From assembly GCF_005048855.1 (NCBI RefSeq), contig NZ_SUME01000001.1, positions 953,262-1,017,261 on the forward strand: 64,000 nt of DNA, given 5' to 3'. This document shows positions 26,293 to 35,385 of this stretch, one piece after another (positions within the stretch are counted from its first letter, which is position 1; the number at the start of each line of letters is the position of its first letter). The notes under the pieces are model-generated. The model saw only the letters and a list, made by a program, of their open reading frames with translations, was not told where the DNA came from and ran no database searches. Origin of the DNA: Sphingobacterium olei (lineage in GTDB: Bacteria > Bacteroidota > Bacteroidia > Sphingobacteriales > Sphingobacteriaceae). The position numbers were made by a program, and so were the translations under genes.

Positions 26293-27534
26293 ATGAACAA
26301 ACTATTAACAGCTTTATTTTTATCAACCTCTGTTACGGTTCTCTCTTGCGGCAATGGAAGTGAAGCACAAGGAAACCATGCTGATACAGCGCTTGCCGAT
26401 AGTATTTATCCATCCGTTGAAAAAAACAAACCGAATACAAATTATCCACCAGCATTTGAAGGCCAAACACGCATCGCAGGAGTCAAAACTTCAACAGCTT
26501 TCGAAGGGAAGGTTATTGCCGAAGGTCTAAAATCACCATGGGGTATTGCCATACTTCCTGACGGAAGATTCCTTATAACGGAAAAAGGAGGTGTTATGCG
26601 TATTGTATCATCTACAGGTGAAATTAGCGAAGGCATAACGGGCATACCTAAAGTTGCCGCCTCTGGACAGGGCGGCTTATTGGGATTAACATTGGATCCG
26701 CAATTTGAAAGCAATCGAATGGTATATTGGGTGTTTTCTCAACCAGTCGATGGCGGAAGCTTAACTGCAGTAGCCAAAGGTAAATTATCAACAGACGAAA
26801 AATCCATCGAAGGCGCAACTGTAATTTACCAGGCAGGCCCCGCTCATAAAGGAAACTTACATTTTGGAGGACGTATTACGTTTGATAAAAATGGTCATCT
26901 TTTCGTTAGTACAGGAGAGCGTTCGGACAAAGAAACACGTCCGTTGGCTCAAAATCTAAATGCAGGATTAGGTAAAATACTACGTATCACAACAGATGGT
27001 AAGGCAGTAGAAGGCAATCCGTTTATTGGACAAGCAGACGCTTTACCTGAAATATATTCCTACGGACATCGTAATGTGCAAGGGCTAGCATTTCACCCAG
27101 AGACAGGAGATCTATGGGAGACCGAATTTGGTCCACGAGGAGGTGATGAACTAAACCGTGTAGAAGTAGGTAAAAATTACGGCTGGCCTACAATTACTTA
27201 TGGATTGGAGTATAGCGGTAAAGAAATTGGAACCCCTCCTATTCAACAACAAGATGGATTAGAGCAACCTGTTTATTACTGGGATCCTGTTTTATCGCCC
27301 AGTGGAATTGCTTTTTACACAGGCTCTGCAATCCCTGAATGGAAAAATAATTTGTTCATCACCGGTCTAAGCAGTACGCATATTGCCCGCATGGTAATCA
27401 AAGACAACAAAGTAGTTGGTGAAGAGCGGTTACTTGACCGTGAAGGAGAACGCTTTAGAGACATCATTCAGGGTAAAGATGAAGCATTGTATAGCATTAC
27501 AGACGCAGGTAAACTCTATCGCATTGGAAAATAA
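26293..27534 (+). CDS. PQQ-dependent aldose sugar dehydrogenase-like lipoprotein
   Basis: From the ATG at 26293 the protein has 413 residues and a lipoprotein signal (MNKLLTALFLSTSVTVLSC); an ATG 39 bases earlier would spoil it. The beta-propeller belongs to the soluble glucose dehydrogenase/YliI family: SPWGIAILPDGRFLITEKGG, HFGGRITFDKNGHLFVSTGE, YGHRNVQGLAFHPETGDLWE and EFGPRGGDELN carry conserved PQQ and calcium contacts. It oxidises aldoses in the periplasm with PQQ. Whether the cell makes PQQ is not visible here. A clear terminator follows. Confidence 0.88.
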   Translation: MNKLLTALFLSTSVTVLSCGNGSEAQGNHADTALADSIYPSVEKNKPNTNYPPAFEGQTRIAGVKTSTAFEGKVIAEGLKSPWGIAILPDGRFLITEKGGVMRIVSSTGEISEGITGIPKVAASGQGGLLGLTLDPQFESNRMVYWVFSQPVDGGSLTAVAKGKLSTDEKSIEGATVIYQAGPAHKGNLHFGGRITFDKNGHLFVSTGERSDKETRPLAQNLNAGLGKILRITTDGKAVEGNPFIGQADALPEIYSYGHRNVQGLAFHPETGDLWETEFGPRGGDELNRVEVGKNYGWPTITYGLEYSGKEIGTPPIQQQDGLEQPVYYWDPVLSPSGIAFYTGSAIPEWKNNLFITGLSSTHIARMVIKDNKVVGEERLLDREGERFRDIIQGKDEALYSITDAGKLYRIGK

Positions 27535-27573
27535 ATAATTTGTTATCTGTAGCAGGATAAATAAATACTCTTG

Positions 27574-27605
27574 TCCAGCGCCCTAAATGGCGCTGGATTT
27601 TTTAT
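27574..27605 (+). terminator. Rho-independent terminator after the sugar dehydrogenase
   Basis: A 9-bp GC-rich stem (27574-27582 with 27589-27597), 6-base loop and a T-run: a textbook terminator. Confidence 0.9.
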
Positions 27606-27722
27606 AAAGTTCACCTACCTGTCCCAAACTTCTTATTCTATAATTTGTTATATATTATATAGACAAATAAAATTTCTCCCGTCTTCTTTAATACCGGGAG
27701 GTCAAAAACTAGAACAATTGAT

Positions 27723-28274
27723 ATGAATACGAAAACAGTAGGTATAGTAATAGGAAGTTTACGTAAAGATTCTTTTAATAAAAAAGTGGCGCATTTTCTG
27801 ACTACCATCGCCCCAAAACACTTAACATTTCAAACGCTCGAGATTGGAGATTTACCGCTCTACAATCAGGATTTTGATGAAGAGGGAAGTCCTGAAAGTT
27901 ATATCCGGCTCCGAAAAGAGATCAAAGCACTTGATGCCGTGCTATTCGTCACACCAGAATATAATCGTTCTGTACCCGGTGTATTAAAAAATGCGCTAGA
28001 TGTAGCATCACGCCCTTACGGTCAGAATGCCTGGAAGGGAAAACCCGCAGCTGTAGTTAGTGTTTCGATCGGAAATATCAGTGGATTCGGAGCCAATCAT
28101 CATCTTAGACAATCCCTCACATTTTTAGATATGCCGACCTTGCAGCAACCTGAAATGTATTTGGGAGACATCGCTAACAGTTTGGATGAACAAGGGAATT
28201 TTAACGATGCTAAAACTGTCGAACTTTTAACTTCATTTATGAACACCTTTGCGGAATGGATAAATAAATTTTAA
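27723..28274 (+). CDS. NADPH-dependent FMN reductase family protein
   Basis: The 183-residue flavodoxin-fold protein shows GSLRKDSFNKKVA (about 12-24), which binds FMN phosphate, and the TPEYNRSVPGVLKNALD (79-95) signature of the YieF/chromate and azo-reductase group. It probably reduces quinones or other acceptors with NADPH in the cytoplasm. It is a single gene, overlapping the convergent DUF3810 gene by four bases. Confidence 0.92.
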   Translation: MNTKTVGIVIGSLRKDSFNKKVAHFLTTIAPKHLTFQTLEIGDLPLYNQDFDEEGSPESYIRLRKEIKALDAVLFVTPEYNRSVPGVLKNALDVASRPYGQNAWKGKPAAVVSVSIGNISGFGANHHLRQSLTFLDMPTLQQPEMYLGDIANSLDEQGNFNDAKTVELLTSFMNTFAEWINKF

Positions 28275-29350
28275 AAATCATGCCTTTGTTGATTTTGTAG
28301 TTCCCAAGCCACTACTAATTTCGCCATCATGCTATAGCGTTCCAGACCTTCCGGTTGGTTGTTGTGTTTCAGATAGCCGGAATAAAAGACCGTTGCTACA
28401 CGATCAATCCATCCCGAATAGTGTTTCCAAAATTCCCGTTCCTCCAGCAGATCGGCTTTTACCAATGGCGAAAGTTTACTGATGTAGCTTTTGTACAATT
28501 CTTTATCTTTATACAGAGGCCTTAATAAATATTGGACTGCTTCATAATAAGCTGAATAGCGATACCAAGCATTCTCGTGATCCACCAATTTACGGAAAGC
28601 GATGAAATTACATTCGTCTTCAAATCCAATTCCCATTTGATGTGCTAATTCGTGAATGGTCGTAAAAGGATAAGATTGAATCGGAATGTTTTGATTAACG
28701 TGAACCTCCTGTGTAAAAGGGTTGAAATAGCCCGTAACGGTAAAGTAGCTTACCAATTCGCTAGATAAAGGCGTTTTGCTGTGAACTTGTGTTTTAGATA
28801 GTATGGATGTAAATACCTGATCATTATGCATCAAATCTCTTAATTCCTTATTCGCAATTTCTTTCGATTTAGAGGATAGATCCAATTCCTCACGTAAATC
28901 GTTCGCCTGTAAAATATAGTTTTCCAACACATGCAGATGATCTGCCCGCGAAACCTGTTCTACATTTAAGTGCATGTGCTGTGCCAAAGGTATCCGATAG
29001 TAGTTCGTGCCCCAGCTTATATAAAAATAGGTATAGAGAAAAAGAATGAATATCAAAAATTGTAAAATCCTGCGATAAGCGATAGCGTAATTTTTTTGAA
29101 ACAGCGATTTGACACAGAGGGATAAAAATATTAAACCAGTAATTATGCAGCATCCATAAAAAATATCCCCTATGCTAAATGGCACCCAGGCAAACAAAAT
29201 AACAGGCAAATAAGAAAAAACAGGATAAAAAATTCTGGAATAATAAGACTCTACTCTTTGCGGATCTTGGTTAAATAAAAATAAAAAAAACTGGAGCGCC
29301 AATAGGATTCCAATTGTCCAATAATACCTTTTATAAGAACCCATTACCAT
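28271..29350 (-). CDS. DUF3810 membrane protein with zinc-protease-like motif
   Basis: The 359-residue protein has three N-terminal membrane helices (about 8-24, 46-76 and 94-113) and a large C-terminal domain with HELAHQMGIGFEDE near residue 230. This HExxH motif with a nearby EDE resembles gluzincin metalloproteases; DUF3810 is known by sequence only. Substrate and activity are unknown. An operon with the two following minus-strand genes is possible, but gaps are short only towards the nucleoid-associated gene (34 bp). Confidence 0.85.
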   Translation of the reverse strand: MVMGSYKRYYWTIGILLALQFFLFLFNQDPQRVESYYSRIFYPVFSYLPVILFAWVPFSIGDIFYGCCIITGLIFLSLCVKSLFQKNYAIAYRRILQFLIFILFLYTYFYISWGTNYYRIPLAQHMHLNVEQVSRADHLHVLENYILQANDLREELDLSSKSKEIANKELRDLMHNDQVFTSILSKTQVHSKTPLSSELVSYFTVTGYFNPFTQEVHVNQNIPIQSYPFTTIHELAHQMGIGFEDECNFIAFRKLVDHENAWYRYSAYYEAVQYLLRPLYKDKELYKSYISKLSPLVKADLLEEREFWKHYSGWIDRVATVFYSGYLKHNNQPEGLERYSMMAKLVVAWELQNQQRHDF

Positions 29351-29384
29351 ATATCTATGCCTATTATTTTACTTAGCGAATTAT

Positions 29385-30440
29385 TTATCCTTCATTTTCA
29401 AAATAGAGTTTGTAATAATTCATTCCCTTATCTTCATCGTATCCCTGTTCGAGATATTCTCTTTTGCCGTGTACATAGATATGAAAATTCTTATCCAGTT
29501 TGATGACGCTTTTATAGGAAGACTGCATTTTTTTAACAGCAGGACTTGCGATATCAAAATTAGTTTGGAAAGGCATATCAAATTCATCGGCAAAAGCTTG
29601 TTTATATTCATCAAACAAGCTTGCTGCCTTAGGGTTAGCAATCACTTCTTCTTCGAATTCAGCTTTATCAAATGTTTCTTTTGTTTTGAAATAGTTCATC
29701 GAACGATTTAGCAAGTCAATTTTGTCGGCAGTCTCAAGTTCAAAGACTTCGTCTAACTTCTCATTTACAAAATTCTTGTACACCTTCATTAAGTTGCCCG
29801 TTTGCTGATAATTGTCATTACGCGACTTTATTTTTAAAAATTCGTCTTTCCAATATACAGCCTCAGATTGATTCGTTTGGTCAATTACCAATACCTTATA
29901 TCCTTCTTCTGCCTCATCATTTATGATAACGACGCCTTTATCTAATTTATTTATATTAATGGCCTCTTGTTCATAATTCAACTGAAAACCACCCTGTTGC
30001 GGTAGTACTTTTAAGTAAGTTTCTTTGTTTTCTGATTTGAATATACCAATGGCATCGTGCTCTTCGCCCTCCATTTGCACGTTTTTCAACGAAACAACAT
30101 ACACCTCTCCCGATTTGATTTTGGGATGTTCAGATACCTCATATAAGTGCTTTGAGACCTGCTGCGAAAATTCATGAAAAAGAATCTTTCCCTCAAAATA
30201 TTTATGTACAAAGTGGTACAGTTCGTTCAGTTGGAGTTCCTCATTTGGATGATAAAATCGGTATACCTCATTTGCCTTTGCAAACGGCTTCATAAAATAA
30301 TGCATTAACAGCTCAGGAAGAATCTCATCCTCGGCTAAATCCACTGGATTATCGGACAATATATAAAATTCATCATTGGTTTTATTTCCCACATGATGAA
30401 TGGATAGGTTTTCAAATACGGCGTCTTGATGGAAAAACAT
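29385..30440 (-). CDS. 37-kDa nucleoid-associated protein (NdpA/YejK family)
   Basis: The 351-residue protein matches the NdpA layout: an N-terminal block opening AVFENLSIHHVGNK, the conserved MKPF near residue 50, a central VVSLKNVQMEGEEHDAIGIF (about 125-144), and a long helical C-terminal half. In E. coli YejK sits on the nucleoid and interacts with type II topoisomerases. The Bacteroidota proteins are divergent, so the topoisomerase link is inference. Confidence 0.8.
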   Translation of the reverse strand: MFFHQDAVFENLSIHHVGNKTNDEFYILSDNPVDLAEDEILPELLMHYFMKPFAKANEVYRFYHPNEELQLNELYHFVHKYFEGKILFHEFSQQVSKHLYEVSEHPKIKSGEVYVVSLKNVQMEGEEHDAIGIFKSENKETYLKVLPQQGGFQLNYEQEAININKLDKGVVIINDEAEEGYKVLVIDQTNQSEAVYWKDEFLKIKSRNDNYQQTGNLMKVYKNFVNEKLDEVFELETADKIDLLNRSMNYFKTKETFDKAEFEEEVIANPKAASLFDEYKQAFADEFDMPFQTNFDIASPAVKKMQSSYKSVIKLDKNFHIYVHGKREYLEQGYDEDKGMNYYKLYFENEG

Positions 30441-30455
30441 GGTTCAAAGTAAAAA

Positions 30456-31361
30456 TTAAAAACTAAATATATCTATTGCTGTCCGAAACGTTCCGACATG
30501 TGCGTTTACAATATCTTTAATGTGAGGTGAATAACCTCCTCCCATACTGATTTGCACAGGTATTTTTCGGTCAAAGCAGGTTTGTAGGATCATTTGGTCG
30601 CGTTTTCTCACACCTCGGGACGAAATTTTAAGTTTTCCCAACTTGTCTGTTTCTAAAATATCTACGCCCGCTTGGTAAAATACAAAATCAGGATTTATTT
30701 CCTCAAATAAATAATCCAAATGTTGTCTTAATATTGCCAAATAACTTTCGTCAGAGATGCCACCTTCCAATGGAATGTCTAGATAAGAACGCTCTTTGAC
30801 AAAAGGAAAGTTTTTGTCACAATGCATCGAAAATGTAAATATTGCAGAATGGTTTCTAAAAATATGAGCAGTACCATTACCTTGGTGTACATCCAAGTCA
30901 ATAATTAGTATTCGATCAGCGAGATGCTGGCTATATAAGTAAGAAGCGGCAACAGCCTGATCGTTCAGTAAACAGAATCCTTCTCCAAAATCAAACCCGG
31001 CATGATGTGTTCCTCCCGCAGTATTAAATGATATGCCAAATTGTTGTGCATACATAGCCGAACGAATAGTCCCATCCAAAATATAGCGCTCTCGATCGAC
31101 CAATTCCTGAGATAATGGAAAGCCAATGCGTCGAATCATCTTCGCATCCAATTGAAGCTGTAATAAGCTTTCAACATAAGATTCATCATGCGCCAAACAA
31201 ACCGTTTCTTTTGAAGCGAGCTCCGGTTCAAAGAAGCTTTCAGGCGTAACCAATCCCTCATACAATAATTGTTCTGGGATCAATTCATATTTTACCATAG
31301 GAAAGCGATGACCTTCAGGCAATGAGTGGATATATGCTTTATGATGAGCTATTTTTAACAA
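30456..31361 (-). CDS. Histone-deacetylase-family (AcuC-like) hydrolase, TTG start
   Basis: The 301-residue zinc amidohydrolase has ITAYHP-like opening residues LKIAHHKAYIHSLPEGHRFP, GTHHAGFDFGEGFCLLND with the catalytic His pair, DLDVHQGNGTAHIF with Asp/His zinc ligands, and SMGGGYSPHI near the end. The family deacetylates proteins, polyamines or acetoin-related substrates. No ATG precedes the conserved N-terminus; TTG at 31359-31361 gives the family-typical start, so a TTG start codon is assigned. It precedes the nucleoid-associated gene by 15 bp. Confidence 0.88.
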   Translation of the reverse strand: MLKIAHHKAYIHSLPEGHRFPMVKYELIPEQLLYEGLVTPESFFEPELASKETVCLAHDESYVESLLQLQLDAKMIRRIGFPLSQELVDRERYILDGTIRSAMYAQQFGISFNTAGGTHHAGFDFGEGFCLLNDQAVAASYLYSQHLADRILIIDLDVHQGNGTAHIFRNHSAIFTFSMHCDKNFPFVKERSYLDIPLEGGISDESYLAILRQHLDYLFEEINPDFVFYQAGVDILETDKLGKLKISSRGVRKRDQMILQTCFDRKIPVQISMGGGYSPHIKDIVNAHVGTFRTAIDIFSF

Positions 31362-31442
31362 AGTACTATTTTTATTTCTTGCGAAAATACAAAGAAGTAA
31401 ATAATTCTTATCTTAGAAATTCGAATAACTGTTATTATTAAA

Positions 31443-32096
31443 ATGGAAGAAAAAAAAGAATTACCTCAACTATCCGCTGAAGAATTACGTGTATTGGGAT
31501 CGTTATTGGAAAAATCGAAGACCACCCCTGAGTATTACCCAATGACAGTCAACAGTTTACAATCAGCTTGTAATCAGAAAACATCCCGTAAACCTGTCGT
31601 TTCATACGATGAGAACACGATTATAACAACCTTAGATATGCTAAAAAAACGTGGTTTGGTTTCCACGGTAGTTGGTGGAGGTAGTCGTGTCACTAAATAT
31701 AAGCACAATTTGGCCATTCATTTCCCCTTGCTTCCTTCCGAATTGGCTGCATTATGCCTTCTTATCTTACGTGGTCCCCTTACAACTGGTGAAATTAATA
31801 GCAATGCAGGTAGACTATACGAATTTGAAACACTGGATGAAGTGCAAGAGCTATTGAATAAATTGAGTACAGATGAACCGGCTTATGTAAAACAGTTGCC
31901 TAAACGCCCGGGCCAAAAAGAAGCTCGATTTGTTCATCTATTTGGTGAAGTAAATGAAGAAGACTACGACGTACCGCAGATGGCGAATCATAATGATTCA
32001 CAGGTTCAGGTATTGGAAGACAGGGTAGCTATCCTTGAAGAACAATTGCATACGCTGCGGACGGAGTTTGATAAGCTAATAGCAGAATTAACATAA
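31443..32096 (+). CDS. YceH family (DUF480) protein
   Basis: The 217-residue protein has two winged-helix domains. The diagnostic opening is LSAEELRVLGSLLEKSKTTP, followed by YPMTVNSLQSACNQKTSR, and later LCLLILRGPLTTGEINSNAG. A coiled coil (about 185-217) ends the protein. Found widely in proteobacteria and Bacteroidota; the function is not established, though a DNA-binding or regulatory role is plausible from the fold. Confidence 0.92.
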   Translation: MEEKKELPQLSAEELRVLGSLLEKSKTTPEYYPMTVNSLQSACNQKTSRKPVVSYDENTIITTLDMLKKRGLVSTVVGGGSRVTKYKHNLAIHFPLLPSELAALCLLILRGPLTTGEINSNAGRLYEFETLDEVQELLNKLSTDEPAYVKQLPKRPGQKEARFVHLFGEVNEEDYDVPQMANHNDSQVQVLEDRVAILEEQLHTLRTEFDKLIAELT

Positions 32097-32168
32097 TAGG
32101 TTGACGTTATTAGAAGAATATGGGACGTTTACAGTTTTCATAAACTAAGATCATGACAGTATTAAAAT

Positions 32169-33182
32169 ATGATTAAAAGTATAATATTGAGCTATATCTT
32201 GCTCTCTGTATGCGCTTTCAGTAATGCACAGACATTTACTTTACAGGTACAAAAGGATAGCGTAAGTTTTCGTGGATTAGATACATTTGGAGATGATGTA
32301 ATATGGGTTTCGGGCAGCAAAGGTACCATTGGGTATTCAAAAGATGCCGGAAAAACCTGGAATTGGGTTAACCCGAGAGGCTATGGAGAAGTAGATTTTC
32401 GTGATATAAAAGTTTTTTCCGCGAAGGAGGCACTTATCATAAGTGCAGGTACACCGGCAGTTGTTCTTCGTACGACAAATACCGGAAAATCTTGGGAAAA
32501 GGTATTTTCAGATGAGCGGCCCGAAGTCTTTTTTGATGCTGTAGATTTTGAGGGTAAAACAGGGTATATTTTAGGTGATCCGCTAGATGGAAGCTTTCAA
32601 TTGCTTAAATCAACCAACAAGGGTAAATCGTGGAAAGACATTAGCGATCAGATGTACCTCATTGCTGACCAAGGTGAAGTGGCTTTCGCTGCATCCGGAT
32701 CTTCTATTCAGTTACTAAATGGCGTATTATATGTTGGTACCGGCGGCACATATTCCAGTCTTTTCAACTATGACCCTAAAAAATTACGTGTCGATAAATT
32801 TGACTGCCCCATTTGGTCCGGCAATTCTTCGACAGGGATATTTGCTATCGATTTTTATGATCAGTATAATGGGATAGTTGTTGGGGGGAATTATTTACAG
32901 GATAACGATAATAGAAACAACGTGTTAATTACTCGGGATGCTGGTAAAAATTGGATTAAACCTCAGGTACCTGTCTCAGGTTTTAGATCAGATGTTTTGT
33001 TTCTTACAAAAGATACTGTAATTACCACGGGAACCTCCGGAACAGATTTATCTGCTGATGGCGGAATGAATTGGAAAACCATTTCTACACTGGGTTTCAA
33101 CACAATAGCAAAGAGTAAGTCTGGAAAACATATATATTTAACCAATTCAAAAGGTCAGATATACACGTTGAAATTAAAGTAA
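32169..33182 (+). CDS. Exported BNR-repeat beta-propeller protein (Ycf48-like)
   Basis: The 337-residue protein has a signal peptide (1-20, ANA-like cleavage at SNAQ) and at least five Asp-box motifs of the form SxDxGxxW: SKDAGKTW, TTNTGKSW, STNKGKSW, TRDAGKNW and SADGGMNW. This predicts a six- to seven-bladed propeller in the periplasm or on the surface. Similar proteins are often called oxidoreductases, but no redox motif is visible. A hairpin terminator follows immediately. Confidence 0.85.
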   Translation: MIKSIILSYILLSVCAFSNAQTFTLQVQKDSVSFRGLDTFGDDVIWVSGSKGTIGYSKDAGKTWNWVNPRGYGEVDFRDIKVFSAKEALIISAGTPAVVLRTTNTGKSWEKVFSDERPEVFFDAVDFEGKTGYILGDPLDGSFQLLKSTNKGKSWKDISDQMYLIADQGEVAFAASGSSIQLLNGVLYVGTGGTYSSLFNYDPKKLRVDKFDCPIWSGNSSTGIFAIDFYDQYNGIVVGGNYLQDNDNRNNVLITRDAGKNWIKPQVPVSGFRSDVLFLTKDTVITTGTSGTDLSADGGMNWKTISTLGFNTIAKSKSGKHIYLTNSKGQIYTLKLK

Positions 33183-33187
33183 AAAAA

Positions 33188-33210
33188 GAAAGTCCCATAA
33201 CAGGACTTTC
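33188..33210 (+). terminator. Terminator between the convergent BNR and SH3 genes
   Basis: 8-bp stem (33188-33195 with 33203-33210), 7-base loop, flanked by A- and T-runs; likely works in both directions. Confidence 0.75.
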
Positions 33211-33240
33211 AAAAATTAATATTATTATAGTCATTTCAAG

Positions 33241-33663
33241 TTATCCCAACGGTTCTAGGTATTGCGCATACGCGTACCCTTCTTCACCATCTTTCGTGCG
33301 TACGAGCCACCATTGATCATTTGCACGACTGATGAGTGTAATAACTTCGTCTTTTGCGGCCTTACTTAATATGGGTTGATCAGTTCCCGGCCCTTTACGT
33401 ATGTTCAGGTTAGAACGCTCAGTTTTCACCCTCACTTGACTTCCTGCTACAGCCGTAGAAACATCTACATTCATGACAACATCACCTGTTAAAAAATTAG
33501 GATCGATTTGATTGTAGATATCCCAGAGCTTGTTTTTTACATCAGCATTCGGAGCTATTCCCCGTATCTGCAATACACCTTCTTGTTCAGCTACTTGCAA
33601 ATCAGATATGCCGGAACTCCGAGCGGTATCTATGAGTACTTTATATTTACCGATTAGTGCCAT
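33241..33663 (-). CDS. BON-like plus bacterial SH3 domain protein
   Basis: A 140-residue protein with no signal peptide. Residues about 1-68 resemble a BON/LysM-associated alpha-beta fold (QVAEQEGVLQIRGIAPNADV), and residues 78-138 form a bacterial SH3 domain (SNLNIRKGPGTDQPILSKA, then DQWWLVRTKDGEEGYAYA). SH3b domains usually bind peptidoglycan, which sits oddly with the missing signal peptide. The gene lies 26 bp after the BON lipoprotein gene on the same strand, suggesting a shared envelope-stress role. Confidence 0.75.
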   Translation of the reverse strand: MALIGKYKVLIDTARSSGISDLQVAEQEGVLQIRGIAPNADVKNKLWDIYNQIDPNFLTGDVVMNVDVSTAVAGSQVRVKTERSNLNIRKGPGTDQPILSKAAKDEVITLISRANDQWWLVRTKDGEEGYAYAQYLEPLG

Positions 33664-33689
33664 AATATTTATGCTATTTAGATGAAAAA

Positions 33690-34172
33690 TTAGTTAACTG
33701 TAATTCCAGATAGATCCACTTTTTTCGGATTAAGCGCATCTAACGATTGTTTTAACGTTTGAATACGCGTTTGCTCGACAGTCCCGGTAACGGTAATTAC
33801 CCCATCATTCACTGTAGCTGTCACCGATGGAAAATCCTTTGTAGCATCTATAACCTTAGCTGCCAAATCTGTTGTATCGGTGTTTGTTTCAATGGGTCGG
33901 ATCACAATATTGTTTACAACCGACTTAATCGCCTTATTATCAGCTGATTTAGCAGATGTTTCAAGTACCCTCTTTTCATCTTCTGTAGTTACTGTACCCG
34001 ATAACGTAACAACGCCTTCTTCAACTTCTACCATCACATCGGGGTTTGAGCCCACAGCTGTTTCCACTTTTACTTTTAGGTCAGCATCGGACACTTTGGA
34101 TGTACAAGAAATGGTACCAACCGTTAATACTCCCGATAATAGGATTACTGATAATGCTTTTTTAAATTTCAT
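33690..34172 (-). CDS. Lipoprotein with two BON domains
   Basis: From the ATG at 34172 (MKFKKALS) the protein has a lipobox TISC, so it is a lipoprotein of about 160 residues; three extra residues are possible from 34181. Two BON repeats follow, each with the VxVxxGVVTLSGTV pattern (about residues 48-61 and 125-138). BON domains bind phospholipid; relatives such as OsmY and DolP act in osmotic shock and envelope integrity. The neighbours on the same strand have related stress-type features. Confidence 0.88.
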   Translation of the reverse strand: MKFKKALSVILLSGVLTVGTISCTSKVSDADLKVKVETAVGSNPDVMVEVEEGVVTLSGTVTTEDEKRVLETSAKSADNKAIKSVVNNIVIRPIETNTDTTDLAAKVIDATKDFPSVTATVNDGVITVTGTVEQTRIQTLKQSLDALNPKKVDLSGITVN

Positions 34173-34270
34173 AATGCCCAAAGTTTAATTATTTACACAA
34201 GTTTTATTCTTCCAAAACGCCTGAAATAAGAAATTGTTTTTAAAAATAAATGCTTGGGTTAATTGCTATA

Positions 34271-34726
34271 TTATCGTACGTGAAGAATAATATTTTTCTT
34301 TTGATTAAACTCAAAGGTATCATTAACTTTTTTTTCTAAAAGTATCTGACCGATTGGAGAAGCTGGAGAAACAACAAATATTGATGCTCCGGACACGGTA
34401 ACCGCACCAATACTAATGGATAGAAAATAAATAGCATTATCAGTCGTAACGACACTACCTAGTAATACTACTTCATGATGGAAGTCGGGGTCCATTTGCA
34501 AAAGCACATTTTTGTCTGCATTCGCGTTTTTCAATTGAGACTGGTAACGGTTAAGATCTTGTTGAATCATTTCCCTACTCGTTTCGTATTTATCTCCTGC
34601 ACTACTTTTTGTTTCTTCTGTTAATGCATATTGTGCATCATCTATAGCTTTATTGATTTCTTGTATCCTACTCTGCACATGTTCAAAACAAGCATCTACA
34701 ATCTTCCTTTTATTTGGTATTTCCAT
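34271..34726 (-). CDS. GreA/GreB C-terminal-domain-like protein
   Basis: The 151-residue protein has a helical N-terminal half with a coiled-coil pattern (QSRIQEINKAIDDAQYALTE) and a C-terminal FKBP-like half ending SPIGQILLEKKVNDTFEF, as in GreA. The acidic tip residues needed for RNA cleavage cannot be confirmed; the N-terminal hairpin looks shorter than in true GreA. Proteins of this type in Bacteroidota are often named 3-oxoacyl-ACP synthase by error. It may bind the RNA polymerase secondary channel, which is inference. Confidence 0.7.
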   Translation of the reverse strand: MEIPNKRKIVDACFEHVQSRIQEINKAIDDAQYALTEETKSSAGDKYETSREMIQQDLNRYQSQLKNANADKNVLLQMDPDFHHEVVLLGSVVTTDNAIYFLSISIGAVTVSGASIFVVSPASPIGQILLEKKVNDTFEFNQKKNIILHVR

Positions 34727-34742
34727 ATCAGAATTTAAAATA

Positions 34743-34772
34743 AAAGCGTCAACACAGATATGTTGACGCTTT
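34743..34772 (-). terminator. Terminator after the LEA-like lipoprotein gene
   Basis: Perfect 12-bp stem (34743-34754 with 34761-34772), 6-base loop, A/T-run ends. It separates the LEA-like gene from the GreA-like gene. Confidence 0.8.
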
Positions 34773-34802
34773 CTATAACAAAATCCAGTACAATTTAGTA
34801 TA

Positions 34803-35309
34803 CTAGTTTTTTAGAGCTTCTTTCAAATTTTCAGCTTTTCTTTCCGCTTCTTTAGCTGCCTTATTAGCAGCTTCTCCCGTTTTGTCAACTGCCTTATCGA
34901 TTGCCTGTCCTGTTTTATCAGCCGCTCTCTTAGTAGCTTCTACAGCAATATCAATTCCCCTGCCGGTCGCATCAGCAGCCCTTCCCAAAGCGGCTTTAGT
35001 TCTCTCCCAAGCTGTATTTGCTTCATCTAACGCTTTCCGAGACGTCTCTTCCGCTTTTTTGTCGCCTTTTTTTACAGCAGCATCCAAATCCGCTTTAGCT
35101 TGGTTTACTTTTGCCTCAGCATCGGCAAGGTCTTTTTCAGTCTGTGCATGCACATGAGCTGCATGTTCATCAATAGTTTCCAACGTATGATCCAAATGTT
35201 CCCCGACAGTAGTATCGCCATCATGATTTCTATCCGCCGATGACGGATTATTGCATGCCGAAAAAGTCAGTCCACCGGCAACAAAAGCTAATAATGCAAA
35301 TCTTTTCAT
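34803..35309 (-). CDS. LEA-like alanine-rich helical lipoprotein
   Basis: The 168-residue protein has a lipoprotein signal (lipobox FSAC, Cys19), then a low-complexity amphipathic helical body with roughly 11-residue spacing of Ala/Lys/Asp blocks (ADKTGQAIDKAVDKTGEAA). That pattern matches group 3 late-embryogenesis-abundant proteins and apolipoprotein-like helices, which protect membranes and proteins during drying or salt stress. It is highly charged with no aromatic core. A protective role at the envelope is inferred from composition. Confidence 0.75.
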   Translation of the reverse strand: MKRFALLAFVAGGLTFSACNNPSSADRNHDGDTTVGEHLDHTLETIDEHAAHVHAQTEKDLADAEAKVNQAKADLDAAVKKGDKKAEETSRKALDEANTAWERTKAALGRAADATGRGIDIAVEATKRAADKTGQAIDKAVDKTGEAANKAAKEAERKAENLKEALKN

Positions 35310-35385
35310 TTTTACCTCAATTTAGTTTATAAGTTATAATTCAAGACTAATAACACGCAATTTCTATGCCAAGGCGATCATTCGA

